Positions 1-5,943 of a stretch of DNA of 8,978 nucleotides are shown here, piece after piece. The DNA is from Acidobacteriota bacterium (GTDB taxonomy: Bacteria; Acidobacteriota; Thermoanaerobaculia; Multivoradales; JAHEKO01), in contig JAOTUP010000047.1 of assembly GCA_029863825.1 (NCBI GenBank), positions 1-8,978 on the forward strand. Direction: 5' to 3'. Each line of letters opens with the position of its first letter. The stretch's first letter is position 1. Position numbers and translations under genes: made by a program. Under the pieces are notes generated by a model that worked only from the letters and a program-made list of their open reading frames with translations, had not been told where the DNA came from and searched no databases.

Positions 1-1
1 C

Positions 2-919
2 GTCCTCAGCGAGATCGGCGCCGTCGTCAACTCCGAAACAGACAAACCGGTGCTGTCGGTCATGATGGCGACCGAGGACTTCTACGACGAGGTCAAGCTG
101 CGTCCTGAGCTGCCTCCGGTCTACCGCTTCCCCGAGACGGCTGCGCGCGCGCTGGCCCAGCTTTCCCGCTATGCAACGTGGCGGCGACGGCCGGAAGACG
201 AACCGGTGCCGGAGTTTGCAGTCGACGACGAAGAAATCGACGCGATCCTGGCACGATCGCAAGGCGGATACCTGCCTTCGCGGGATGCATTGCGCATTCT
301 CGAGAGCTACGGCATCCCGGTGACACCTTGGCGCTGGGCCGACGATGCCTCCGCCGCCGAGACCGCGGCTGCCGAGCTCGGCTTTCCCGTTGCCATCAAG
401 GCCGAAGCGGCTGGGCTCATCCACAAGAGCGACGCCGGCGCGGTTCGCCTCGATCTCGACAACTCCGCTCAAGTGGGCCGCGCCATCGGTGAGATCGAGT
501 CGGCGCTCGCCGGCGCCGGATTCGCACCTTCTGGCTTTCTGCTGCAGCGAATGGCCAGCGGCGGTCACGAGGTTCTATTCGGGATTTCGACCGACCCGCG
601 ATTCGGTCCCTTGCTGGCTTTCGGTCTCGGCGGTCGCTACGTCGAGGTATTCTCCGATGTTCGCTTCGGCGTCGCGCCGCTGTCGGCGTCAGAGGCGCGA
701 GCCATGATCGAAGGTATTCGGGGATTTCCCTTGCTCAAAGGCGTTCGCGGTGAAGCGGGAGCGGATCTCGACGTCTTACTCGACGTCCTGCTCCGCGTTG
801 CCCAGCTGTCGAAACGCCACCCGCGCATCATCGAGCTCGACATCAACCCGTTCTTCGCAGCAGCACAGAAAGCGCGTGCCGTGGCGGTGGATGTGCGTAT
901 CCGGCTCGCCGACGTCTGA
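2..919 (+). CDS. Acetate/acyl-CoA ligase (ADP-forming), C-terminal part; 5' end outside window
   Basis: The reading frame is open to the left edge, so 305 C-terminal residues are visible; a GTG at 50 is in frame but is internal to the protein. The family converts acyl-CoA + ADP + Pi to acid + ATP (or the reverse) in the cytoplasm. Residues 1 to about 60 are the end of the CoA-ligase part (PVLSVMM, then a linker). From about residue 92 there is an ATP-grasp_5 domain: SRDALRILESYGIPV, GFPVAIKAEAAGLIHKSD with the nucleotide-binding Lys near residue 133, STDPRFGPLLAFGLGG, a GVRGEAG loop, and the metal-site signature ELDINPF near residue 280. These are family hallmarks; substrate preference (acetate, propionate, aryl acids) cannot be read from this part. 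The gene is followed by a probable intrinsic terminator, so it likely ends its transcription unit. Confidence 0.93.
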   Translation, partial: VLSEIGAVVNSETDKPVLSVMMATEDFYDEVKLRPELPPVYRFPETAARALAQLSRYATWRRRPEDEPVPEFAVDDEEIDAILARSQGGYLPSRDALRILESYGIPVTPWRWADDASAAETAAAELGFPVAIKAEAAGLIHKSDAGAVRLDLDNSAQVGRAIGEIESALAGAGFAPSGFLLQRMASGGHEVLFGISTDPRFGPLLAFGLGGRYVEVFSDVRFGVAPLSASEARAMIEGIRGFPLLKGVRGEAGADLDVLLDVLLRVAQLSKRHPRIIELDINPFFAAAQKARAVAVDVRIRLADV

Positions 920-934
920 GCTCTCCTTGGCCGT

Positions 935-962
935 GACACCTCGGTACTCGGTGTCGGTTTTT
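935..962 (+). terminator. Probable intrinsic terminator after the acyl-CoA ligase gene
   Basis: An inverted repeat GACACC (935-940) and GGTGTC (950-955) encloses a 9-nt loop. It is followed by GG and five T residues (958-962). It lies 15 nt after the ligase stop codon and is oriented to end plus-strand transcription before the oppositely oriented DUF3052 gene. The stem is only 6 bp, so strength is uncertain. Confidence 0.55.
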
Positions 963-991
963 GCCGGCGCCGGATCGGGCGTCGCCTCCGG

Positions 992-1411
992 TCACTGTCG
1001 TTTCGGTCGGTTCGCCAGACGGTAGACAAAGCGCAGCCCCGACCAGATCTCGTCGATGGCGCAGACCTTGTTGTCGACCAGGCCTGCGTCGAGACCACAC
1101 CGCTGAACGTGTGCGAAGTCGAGATCGGTGGCGACACCGGAGCTCTTCTTGGGCCAGGCGATCCAGAGGCCGCCGTCGGGGTGCAGGCGTTGTCGGAGTC
1201 TCTCGAATCGGCTCTCGAGCATCACCGCTGTGGTTGAGAAGAAGACCATGACATCGAATGTGCCGACAGCCCGACGGCTGATGCGGACACCCTTGGGAAG
1301 GCCTTCGAGAGCGCGTTCGAAATCCGCCGGGGCCGCGATCAGACCCAGTCGATGGCCTGATTTGATACCGAGCTTCTTCGCCAGCGGAGTCCCGGAGTAT
1401 CCTTCCGTCAT
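992..1411 (-). CDS. DUF3052 family protein
   Basis: A 139-residue soluble protein matching the DUF3052 family over its whole length. The N-terminal signature GYSGTPLAKKLGIK is at residues 4-17, GLWIAWPKKSSGV at 81-93 and LVDNKVCAIDEIWSGLRFV at 111-129. The family is widespread and of unknown biochemical function; no catalytic residue can be assigned here. The ATG at 1411 fits the family, whose members begin just before the GYSGTPL motif. There is no well-placed Shine-Dalgarno: a GGAG lies only 1 nt from the ATG. A TACACT hexamer 7 nt upstream suggests a leaderless transcript. The gene is divergent from the DUF6116 gene and convergent with the acyl-CoA ligase gene. Confidence 0.88.
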   Translation of the reverse strand: MTEGYSGTPLAKKLGIKSGHRLGLIAAPADFERALEGLPKGVRISRRAVGTFDVMVFFSTTAVMLESRFERLRQRLHPDGGLWIAWPKKSSGVATDLDFAHVQRCGLDAGLVDNKVCAIDEIWSGLRFVYRLANRPKRQ

Positions 1412-1418
1412 ACTCCCG

Positions 1419-1424
1419 AGTGTA
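1419..1424 (-). promoter_or_regulatory. Candidate -10 element (TACACT) for DUF3052, 7 nt before the ATG
   Basis: On the minus strand TACACT ends 7 nt before the ATG at 1411, so transcription would start at or next to the start codon. I see no good -35 box at 16-18 bp; a perfect TTGACA exists but 24 bp away, which is too far. An alternative minus-strand -10, GATAAT, lies at 1503-1508 and would give a leader of roughly 85 nt. Confidence 0.35.
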
Positions 1425-1476
1425 GCCTGCTGAGTTGCCGAGCCGAGGTGTCAATGTTGGTCGCCGCGCCTCGACG

Positions 1477-1507
1477 TTCACAACCGGAGTCGCCGCGTCG
1501 GTATTAT
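1477..1507 (+). promoter_or_regulatory. Weaker alternative promoter upstream of DUF6116
   Basis: TTCACA (1477-1482) and TATTAT (1502-1507) each match the sigma-70 consensus at five of six positions, but the 19-bp spacer is longer than ideal. If used, it would give a leader of about 120 nt in which I see no ORF, riboswitch fold or Shine-Dalgarno. The rest of the 221-bp divergent region 1412-1632 holds nothing else I can name. Confidence 0.25.
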
Positions 1508-1594
1508 CCTCTCTCTTCGTTCCCACCTCTCGTTCTCCGACATGAGCTACGCGTCTCTGCGGTCACGATAGGCTGTCGCAGTCGGCACCCGCCG

Positions 1595-1623
1595 TTGAGA
1601 ACCTGCCTCGTCTTGACTATCAT
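1595..1623 (+). promoter_or_regulatory. Sigma-70-like promoter for DUF6116, abutting the start codon
   Basis: TTGAGA (1595-1600), an exact 17-bp spacer, then TATCAT (1618-1623). Both hexamers are close to consensus and the spacing is ideal. The hexamer ends 9 nt before the ATG at 1633, so a start 7-10 nt downstream of the -10 gives a leader of 0-3 nt. No Shine-Dalgarno is present, which agrees with a leaderless or near-leaderless mRNA. Confidence 0.55.
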
Positions 1624-1632
1624 CGACCCGTA

Positions 1633-1878
1633 ATGACCGACCCCACCCGCCAGGCTGGCCGAACCCTGCTGTCCACGTACGCCTCGCGCTTGCGATTCCC
1701 GCAGCTGTTCATGCTGACGGCGATTCTCTTTCTCGTCGACCTCGTCGTGCCGGACCTCTTTCCCTTTATCGATGAGATCCTCCTCGGACTGGCGACTCTG
1801 CTACTCGCCAACTGGCGCAAGGACGAGGAGGATCCCGTGGCCAAGCCGCCGGTCAAGGACGTAACGCCGAAGGACTAG
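1633..1878 (+). CDS. Small DUF6116-like membrane protein
   Basis: An 81-residue protein resembling the DUF6116 family of short bacterial membrane proteins. Features are a basic N-terminus, the motif RLRFPQLF at residues 19-26, a hydrophobic segment at about 26-40, PFIDEILLGL at 44-53 running into a second hydrophobic segment up to about 59, and a charged tail of about 20 residues rich in Lys, Asp and Pro. Two helices in a hairpin within the inner membrane are likely; the function is unknown. The family name rests on recalled motifs, not a search. The ATG is preceded by a near-consensus promoter rather than a ribosome binding site. Its stop codon overlaps that of the convergent ATP-grasp gene. 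Confidence 0.78.
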   Translation: MTDPTRQAGRTLLSTYASRLRFPQLFMLTAILFLVDLVVPDLFPFIDEILLGLATLLLANWRKDEEDPVAKPPVKDVTPKD

Positions 1879-3401
1879 CGGTCGCAGCTGGGAGTGTTTC
1901 CGGGCTGGCGGATGACCGGGCGCACGCCCCTGCTCTCGAGGAGTCTCAGCAGACGCTGCGGGAACTCCAGTCGCATTCGCCGCGCCGCCTCCCGCCACGT
2001 CGCGCCGAGCGCCAGGTAGTCGAGCCCCGGCCGCGTGGAGAGAGCGCGCGGATTGTAGAGAATGAACCGACCGGTGCCGGTCCTGGCGTCGAAAAGCTCT
2101 CGCCCGAGAGCCACCATGATCTCCTCGAAGCTCAGCGTTTCGAGTCCCGAGATGACGATTTCGCGATGGGCATACGGCTGACGGGCCCAGTCACCGAAAA
2201 GGCGGTTCATCAGCGTCATCGGCGCCGAAGCGCCACCCCAGCGACCGTTGCATTCGACGAACTGCAGGCTACAGGTGTCGAAATCCTCCCCCAGGAGCAA
2301 CATGTCGAACGAACAGCGGCCGACGTAGCCAAACTGTTGAAACAAGGATGCCAGCAGCCAGGAGCGGTTGACGATCAGTCGCTCGAGAGGTGAGGGAAAG
2401 TCGTGCGGCTGGCTGCCGACGAACATCCCTTGAGGACCCTCCACCATCTGCAGATAGATCCCCTCGACGACAGGAGGCCCCTCGGCACGGGGTGGAATCC
2501 ACAGCTGAGACGACGGCGTGCCCAGAACATCCGTTTCCCAGGCGCCGATCAACAAGGGGACCTCGCCTCGCCAGGAGAAATCGGCCAGAAACGCTTTGGC
2601 TTCGACGCGTAGCTCTCCGAGGCTCAGTTCCCGATAGCGGCCGGACTCGAGGACGAGATTGCCCGCGCCGCCGGCCGAATCCGGACGCTTGATGACCATC
2701 TGTCGAGAGACAGGAGCCAGTTCGCGCAACACTCGAGCGACGGTGGACAGGTTCCAGGCGTATGTCGTCGTCGGCCGCGACTCGGCTCCGAAAAGCCGAT
2801 GAACGACGTCGGCGAACCACTTCTTGTTGTTGACCGCTCGAGTGAGGCCCGGAGGGGGAGCGATCACCTTCAAGGGGTGCCCGCTGTGGCGGGAGAGAAG
2901 AAAGGCAGTCGCCCAAACCGCGAAGTTGCCCATGTGTGGGTGCAGGTACCGAAGGCGCCCGGTGCGGAGGGCGGAGACTAGAACCTTGCGCACTACCGTA
3001 TCCGTCCAGCATGCCTGAGCAACAGCTAGAGTACCCGCGCGAGGTCGTGGATGAAGCCAGGTCACCGTGCCGAGAGCGAGTCGATCCTGCGTGTAGGTCT
3101 CGAAGGCCTCCACGTGTGGTCCGCAGGACGCCAGCCAATCGCCATCGACGGCGCGGAAGCGAGCGCGGTCCTGGAGAAAGCTGACGTCGTAATAGCGATC
3201 GAGGAGAGGAATCGCAGTCAGGTCGTCGAGATGAAGAGTCGGGCCGTCTTCGTAACGGTCGATACAAAGTGGGCGGAAGCTCTCACGGATTGCAAGCTCC
3301 GGCTGCTCTGCACGCATCGAGTCGGCGAGGTTCTCCAGTCGCTGTCGCTCGAGACGGCTGGCGCCGGCCTCGAAGTGAGGGATGATCGGAACTCGTGACA
3401 C
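1875..3401 (-). CDS. ATP-grasp superfamily ligase of unknown substrate
   Basis: A 508-residue protein with an N-terminal region (about 1-200) that I do not recognise by name, containing LRYLHPHMGNFAVW near 150-163 and LTRAVNNKKWFA near 186-197. A C-terminal ATP-grasp fold follows: MVIKRP with the probable ATP-binding Lys238, glycine-rich DSAGGAGN at 241-248, GRCSFDMLL near 361-369, and metal-site VECNGRWGGAS at 382-392 (Glu383, Asn385). ATP-grasp ligases join a carboxylate to an amine or thiol through an acyl-phosphate. The split into a pre-ATP-grasp region and a grasp domain recalls peptide ligases of the PGM1 type, but that link is inference. The frame is open upstream to 3698. I chose the GTG at 3401 because AGAGAGGA sits 6 nt before it and longer versions would overlap the divergent methyltransferase gene. 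There is no signal peptide, so it should be cytoplasmic. Confidence 0.8.
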   Translation of the reverse strand: MSRVPIIPHFEAGASRLERQRLENLADSMRAEQPELAIRESFRPLCIDRYEDGPTLHLDDLTAIPLLDRYYDVSFLQDRARFRAVDGDWLASCGPHVEAFETYTQDRLALGTVTWLHPRPRAGTLAVAQACWTDTVVRKVLVSALRTGRLRYLHPHMGNFAVWATAFLLSRHSGHPLKVIAPPPGLTRAVNNKKWFADVVHRLFGAESRPTTTYAWNLSTVARVLRELAPVSRQMVIKRPDSAGGAGNLVLESGRYRELSLGELRVEAKAFLADFSWRGEVPLLIGAWETDVLGTPSSQLWIPPRAEGPPVVEGIYLQMVEGPQGMFVGSQPHDFPSPLERLIVNRSWLLASLFQQFGYVGRCSFDMLLLGEDFDTCSLQFVECNGRWGGASAPMTLMNRLFGDWARQPYAHREIVISGLETLSFEEIMVALGRELFDARTGTGRFILYNPRALSTRPGLDYLALGATWREAARRMRLEFPQRLLRLLESRGVRPVIRQPGNTPSCDR

Positions 3402-3407
3402 GCGGAG

Positions 3408-3415
3408 TCCTCTCT
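3408..3415 (-). promoter_or_regulatory. Ribosome binding site fixing the GTG start of the ATP-grasp gene
   Basis: On the minus strand AGAGAGGA is followed by a 6-nt spacer and GTG (3401). No comparable site precedes any start codon further upstream in this frame. An out-of-frame ATG at 3424 is not used by this gene. Confidence 0.65.
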
Positions 3416-3427
3416 GTCTTTCATACA

Positions 3428-3437
3428 CCCGCGCGGG
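3428..3437. repeat. 10-bp perfect palindrome CCCGCGCGGG in the divergent control region
   Basis: It lies between the ATP-grasp start and the methyltransferase start. A second perfect 10-bp palindrome, CCTCGCGAGG, lies at 3494-3503. Either could be an operator for a dimeric regulator, but such short GC-rich palindromes also arise by chance. Confidence 0.3.
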
Positions 3438-3493
3438 ACATCGTGAAACACCTGAAAGGACGGGCACGTCCAGCGTCGGGCAAGAGCTGATGT

Positions 3494-3503
3494 CCTCGCG
3501 AGG
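3494..3503. repeat. 10-bp perfect palindrome CCTCGCGAGG in the divergent control region
   Basis: It is centred 29 nt upstream of the methyltransferase ATG and just before its candidate -10 hexamer, where a bound protein could block or help polymerase. The function is not shown by sequence. Confidence 0.3.
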
Positions 3504-3514
3504 CCAACCTCCGG

Positions 3515-3520
3515 TAACGT
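3515..3520 (+). promoter_or_regulatory. Candidate -10 element (TAACGT) for the methyltransferase, 7 nt before the ATG
   Basis: TAACGT ends exactly 7 nt before the ATG at 3528, which would place the transcription start at the start codon. No convincing -35 box is visible at the usual distance. The only Shine-Dalgarno-like run, AGGA at 3521-3524, is 3 nt from the ATG and too close to work well. Confidence 0.35.
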
Positions 3521-3527
3521 AGGATCG

Positions 3528-4334
3528 ATGAGCGACTCGCGCCTCGACAGTCCGTACGCGCGCCTGAACTACCGCCGCCTGATTGCCTGGCCGGCGAGGA
3601 TCGAGCGCGAAGGCCCGTTTCTCGAACGACAGCTGGCCCTCGCTCCACAGCCGAGCGTCATCGATCTGGGCTGCGGTACCGGTGAGCACGCACGGCATCT
3701 GGCGTCCAGAGGTTTCAGAACAGTGGGCGTCGACCGCTCTTCAGCATTGATCGCCGAGGCTCGCGAGTACCAGGGCGAGTTCCCACCCTGCGGTCCGGAC
3801 TTCGTGTGCGGTGACCTCACGGAGCTGGCGGCGCTGACCGACGAGCGATTCGGCGCCGCCATCTGCCTCGGTAATGTGCTGCCGCATCTCGAGGATGCGG
3901 CGCTGGAGGCGATGCTTGAAGCCGTGGCTTCGAGACTCCATGGCAACGGACGGCTGGTGCTGCAGATCATCAACTATGAACGGGTCTTGAGCCGCGACGA
4001 GCGACACTTGCCGCTCAATTTCAGGGCACATCCCGAGAGGCCGGAAGACGAGATCGTATTCCTGCGCTTGATGAAGCGGGACGGGGCACGGCACGTGAGG
4101 TTCTTCCCGTCCACACTCGCGCTTCGGCCCGGTGAAGAGCCGCCGCTTACGATCGAAGCGACAAAAGAGATTCGCCTTCGTGCCTGGCGTCTCAGCGAGC
4201 TCGAGGCGGTAGTGGCGAAGAGAGGCTTGTCCATCGACGGCAGGTATGGGGACATGAGCTTGACCGCGTTCGACGCGGAGGATTCGACTGATCTGATCCT
4301 GACGGCGACACTCGATACAGAGGCGAGTGCGTGA
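3528..4334 (+). CDS. Class I SAM-dependent methyltransferase
   Basis: A 268-residue cytoplasmic enzyme with the Rossmann methyltransferase core: motif I VIDLGCGTGEHARHL at residues 44-58, the acidic end of strand 2 in GVDRS (Asp69), motif II region GDLTEL (95-100), and the strand-4 segment AAICLGNVLPHLED (110-123), followed by GNGRLVLQIINYERVL around 139-154. The C-terminal half (about 160-260) is beta-rich and probably shapes the substrate site. The overall pattern recalls small-molecule methyltransferases such as glycine/sarcosine N-methyltransferases, but the substrate cannot be assigned. It heads the plus-strand run with the dehydrogenase, ApaH and the lipoprotein, and shares a 126-bp divergent region with the ATP-grasp gene. 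Confidence 0.88.
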   Translation: MSDSRLDSPYARLNYRRLIAWPARIEREGPFLERQLALAPQPSVIDLGCGTGEHARHLASRGFRTVGVDRSSALIAEAREYQGEFPPCGPDFVCGDLTELAALTDERFGAAICLGNVLPHLEDAALEAMLEAVASRLHGNGRLVLQIINYERVLSRDERHLPLNFRAHPERPEDEIVFLRLMKRDGARHVRFFPSTLALRPGEEPPLTIEATKEIRLRAWRLSELEAVVAKRGLSIDGRYGDMSLTAFDAEDSTDLILTATLDTEASA

Positions 4335-4364
4335 CCGAGTGGAGAGAGAGAGGAGGACTCGGAG

Positions 4365-5132
4365 ATGAAGATTGAAGGCAAGAGTTTCCTGGTGAGTGGA
4401 GGCGGCTCCGGACTGGGTGAGGCGACCGCCCACGCCCTGGCGCGAGAGGGTGCCAACGTCGTCATTGCCGACATTGATCAGGTCAACGGCGCACGCGTAG
4501 CCGAGGACATCGGTGAGGCCGCGCGCTTCATGCCTACCGACGTGACGCTGGAGGAATCGGTCGCGGCGGCGATCAAGACCACGGTCGATGTCTTCGGTTC
4601 GCTTGCGGGCGCCGTCAGCTGTGCCGGCATCGGCCCGCCCTCGAAAGTGCTGGGCAAGGAGGGACCGCATTCGCTGGAGTTGTTTTCTCGCGTCGTTCGC
4701 ATCAATCTCATTGGCACCTTCAACGTCCTGAGGCTGGCGGCTGAGGCGATGGCGGTCAATGATTCGGACGAGGAAGGAGAGCGGGGCGTCATCATCAATA
4801 CGGCCTCGGTTGCCGCCTTTGAAGGACAGATCGGTCAAGTGGCGTATGCGGCATCGAAGGGGGGCGTCATCGGATTGACGTTGCCGAGTGCGCGCGAGCT
4901 GGCGCGACACGGCATTCGAGTAGTCACCATTGCTCCTGGTCTGTTCGACACGCCCCTCTTGGCGGGGTTGCCGGAGAGCGTGCGCCACTCACTCGGCGAG
5001 CAGGTGCCCTTCCCCTCGCGTCTCGGAAGACCCTCGGAGTACGCAGCGCTGGCCATTCATGTCGCCTCGAATCCGATGATCAACGGCGAAGTGATCCGTT
5101 TGGATGGGGCTCTCAGGATGGCGCCGCGGTAG
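4365..5132 (+). CDS. Short-chain dehydrogenase/reductase, 3-hydroxyacyl-CoA dehydrogenase type 2-like
   Basis: A 255-residue classical SDR. The cofactor loop GGGSGLG is at residues 12-18, and Asp36/Asp38 at the end of strand 2 (IADID) suggests NAD preference. SCAGIG is at 85-90. The catalytic tetrad is Asn114, Ser148 (NTASVAAFEGQIGQ), Tyr161 and Lys165 (AYAASKGG). APGLFDTPLL follows at 190-199, and the C-terminus has NGEVIRLDGALRM. The Ser-Tyr neighbourhood and the LFDTPLL segment match the HSD10-type group that oxidises 3-hydroxyacyl-CoA or 2-methyl-3-hydroxybutyryl-CoA. This would suit beta-oxidation or branched-chain amino-acid breakdown; the substrate remains inferred. AGGAGG at 4351-4356 gives a strong ribosome binding site. 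It lies 30 nt after the methyltransferase and 16 nt before apaH. Confidence 0.9.
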   Translation: MKIEGKSFLVSGGGSGLGEATAHALAREGANVVIADIDQVNGARVAEDIGEAARFMPTDVTLEESVAAAIKTTVDVFGSLAGAVSCAGIGPPSKVLGKEGPHSLELFSRVVRINLIGTFNVLRLAAEAMAVNDSDEEGERGVIINTASVAAFEGQIGQVAYAASKGGVIGLTLPSARELARHGIRVVTIAPGLFDTPLLAGLPESVRHSLGEQVPFPSRLGRPSEYAALAIHVASNPMINGEVIRLDGALRMAPR

Positions 5133-5148
5133 GCAGCAAAGGAGAGAC

Positions 5149-5943
5149 ATGGCGATCTACGCCATCGGTGACGTGCACGGTTGCTTTCGGACCCTGACCG
5201 GTCTTCTGCGCCAGCTCGATCTCGATCAGAGTGAGGATTGCCTGTGGCTGGTCGGTGATCTGGTCAACCGGGGACCGGCCTCGCTCGCCGTGCTGCGCTG
5301 GGCGCAACGCCTCGAGGCGAAGCTGGGAGAGCGCTTTGTCGTCGTGCTGGGGAACCATGACTTGCACCTCCTTGCCGTGCATCGGGGATGGTCCGAGGTT
5401 CGTCGCAAGGATACCTTCGACGAGTTTCTCCAGGCGCCGGACCGCGATGAGCTCGCCGAGTGGCTGGCGAGGCGCCCACTCATCCACCGGGATGGCGACT
5501 TCGTTCTCGTTCATGCCGGCCTTCTCCCCGGGTGGACTACGGCTGACGCCTGCGCCTGGGGACGGAGAGTGGAGAAGGGGCTGCAACAGCGAGAGCGGGC
5601 ACAGCAGCTGCTGCGTCGTGCCGGTAAGGGCGGCGATGTCGATGACCCGCTGTGGCGCGCCCTGGGGGCCTTGACGCGAATGCGAACCTTGACAGCGGCG
5701 AGTGAATTCTGCGAGTTTGCGGGTCCGCCCGAACAGGCACCGGTCGGCTGTGTGCCCTGGTTCGAGCGTCGGGACCGACGATCGCGCGAACAGACTCTCG
5801 TCGTCGGTCACTGGGCGGCTTTGGGCTTGCGTATCGAGCCCGGCATGATTGCGCTCGACAGCGGCTGTGCGTGGGGTGGGCCGCTGACAGCAATTCGTCT
5901 CTCTGACCGCACCGTTTTCGAGGAGAAGAATCGTGATCTCTAG
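5149..5943 (+). CDS. apaH: Symmetrical bis(5'-nucleosyl)-tetraphosphatase (diadenosine tetraphosphatase)
   Basis: A 264-residue calcineurin-like phosphoesterase that splits Ap4A into two ADP, limiting a nucleotide that builds up under heat and oxidative stress. Metal-site motifs are in order: GDVHG (7-11), GDLVNRGP (36-43), GNHDLHLLAV (68-77), HAGLLPGW (122-129) and GHWAALGL (220-227), followed by ALDSGCAWGGPLTAIRL (235-251). The long conserved stretch after the metal motifs separates ApaH from general PP2A-like phosphatases. APDRDELAEWLARRPLIH (96-113) is also typical of ApaH. The usual LDTGC is LDSGC here, a mild change. The ATG at 5149 is chosen because AAGGAGA lies just upstream and MAIYAIGDVHG is the normal N-terminus; an in-frame earlier start at 5104 would overlap the dehydrogenase. 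Confidence 0.93.
   Translation: MAIYAIGDVHGCFRTLTGLLRQLDLDQSEDCLWLVGDLVNRGPASLAVLRWAQRLEAKLGERFVVVLGNHDLHLLAVHRGWSEVRRKDTFDEFLQAPDRDELAEWLARRPLIHRDGDFVLVHAGLLPGWTTADACAWGRRVEKGLQQRERAQQLLRRAGKGGDVDDPLWRALGALTRMRTLTAASEFCEFAGPPEQAPVGCVPWFERRDRRSREQTLVVGHWAALGLRIEPGMIALDSGCAWGGPLTAIRLSDRTVFEEKNRDL

Noticed and set aside
1448..1633. 61-codon plus-strand open frame upstream of DUF6116
   Set aside because: It has no ribosome binding site and no recognisable motif, and it spans the likely promoter.
2269..3267. Minus-strand open frame (332 codons) overlapping the ATP-grasp gene in another frame
   Set aside because: The product is a low-complexity Arg/Ser/Pro-rich sequence, while the alternative frame carries the ATP-grasp motifs.
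3402..3698. N-terminal extension of the ATP-grasp protein by 99 residues
   Set aside because: It would overlap the divergent methyltransferase gene by about 170 nt and remove the promoter region. A well-placed ribosome binding site supports the GTG at 3401 instead.
3741..4988. Long minus-strand open frame (415 codons) antisense to the methyltransferase and dehydrogenase genes
   Set aside because: Its translation is rich in Arg, Gln and His with no domain signature, and it lies opposite two genes with intact catalytic motifs. GC-rich codon use often leaves such frames open.
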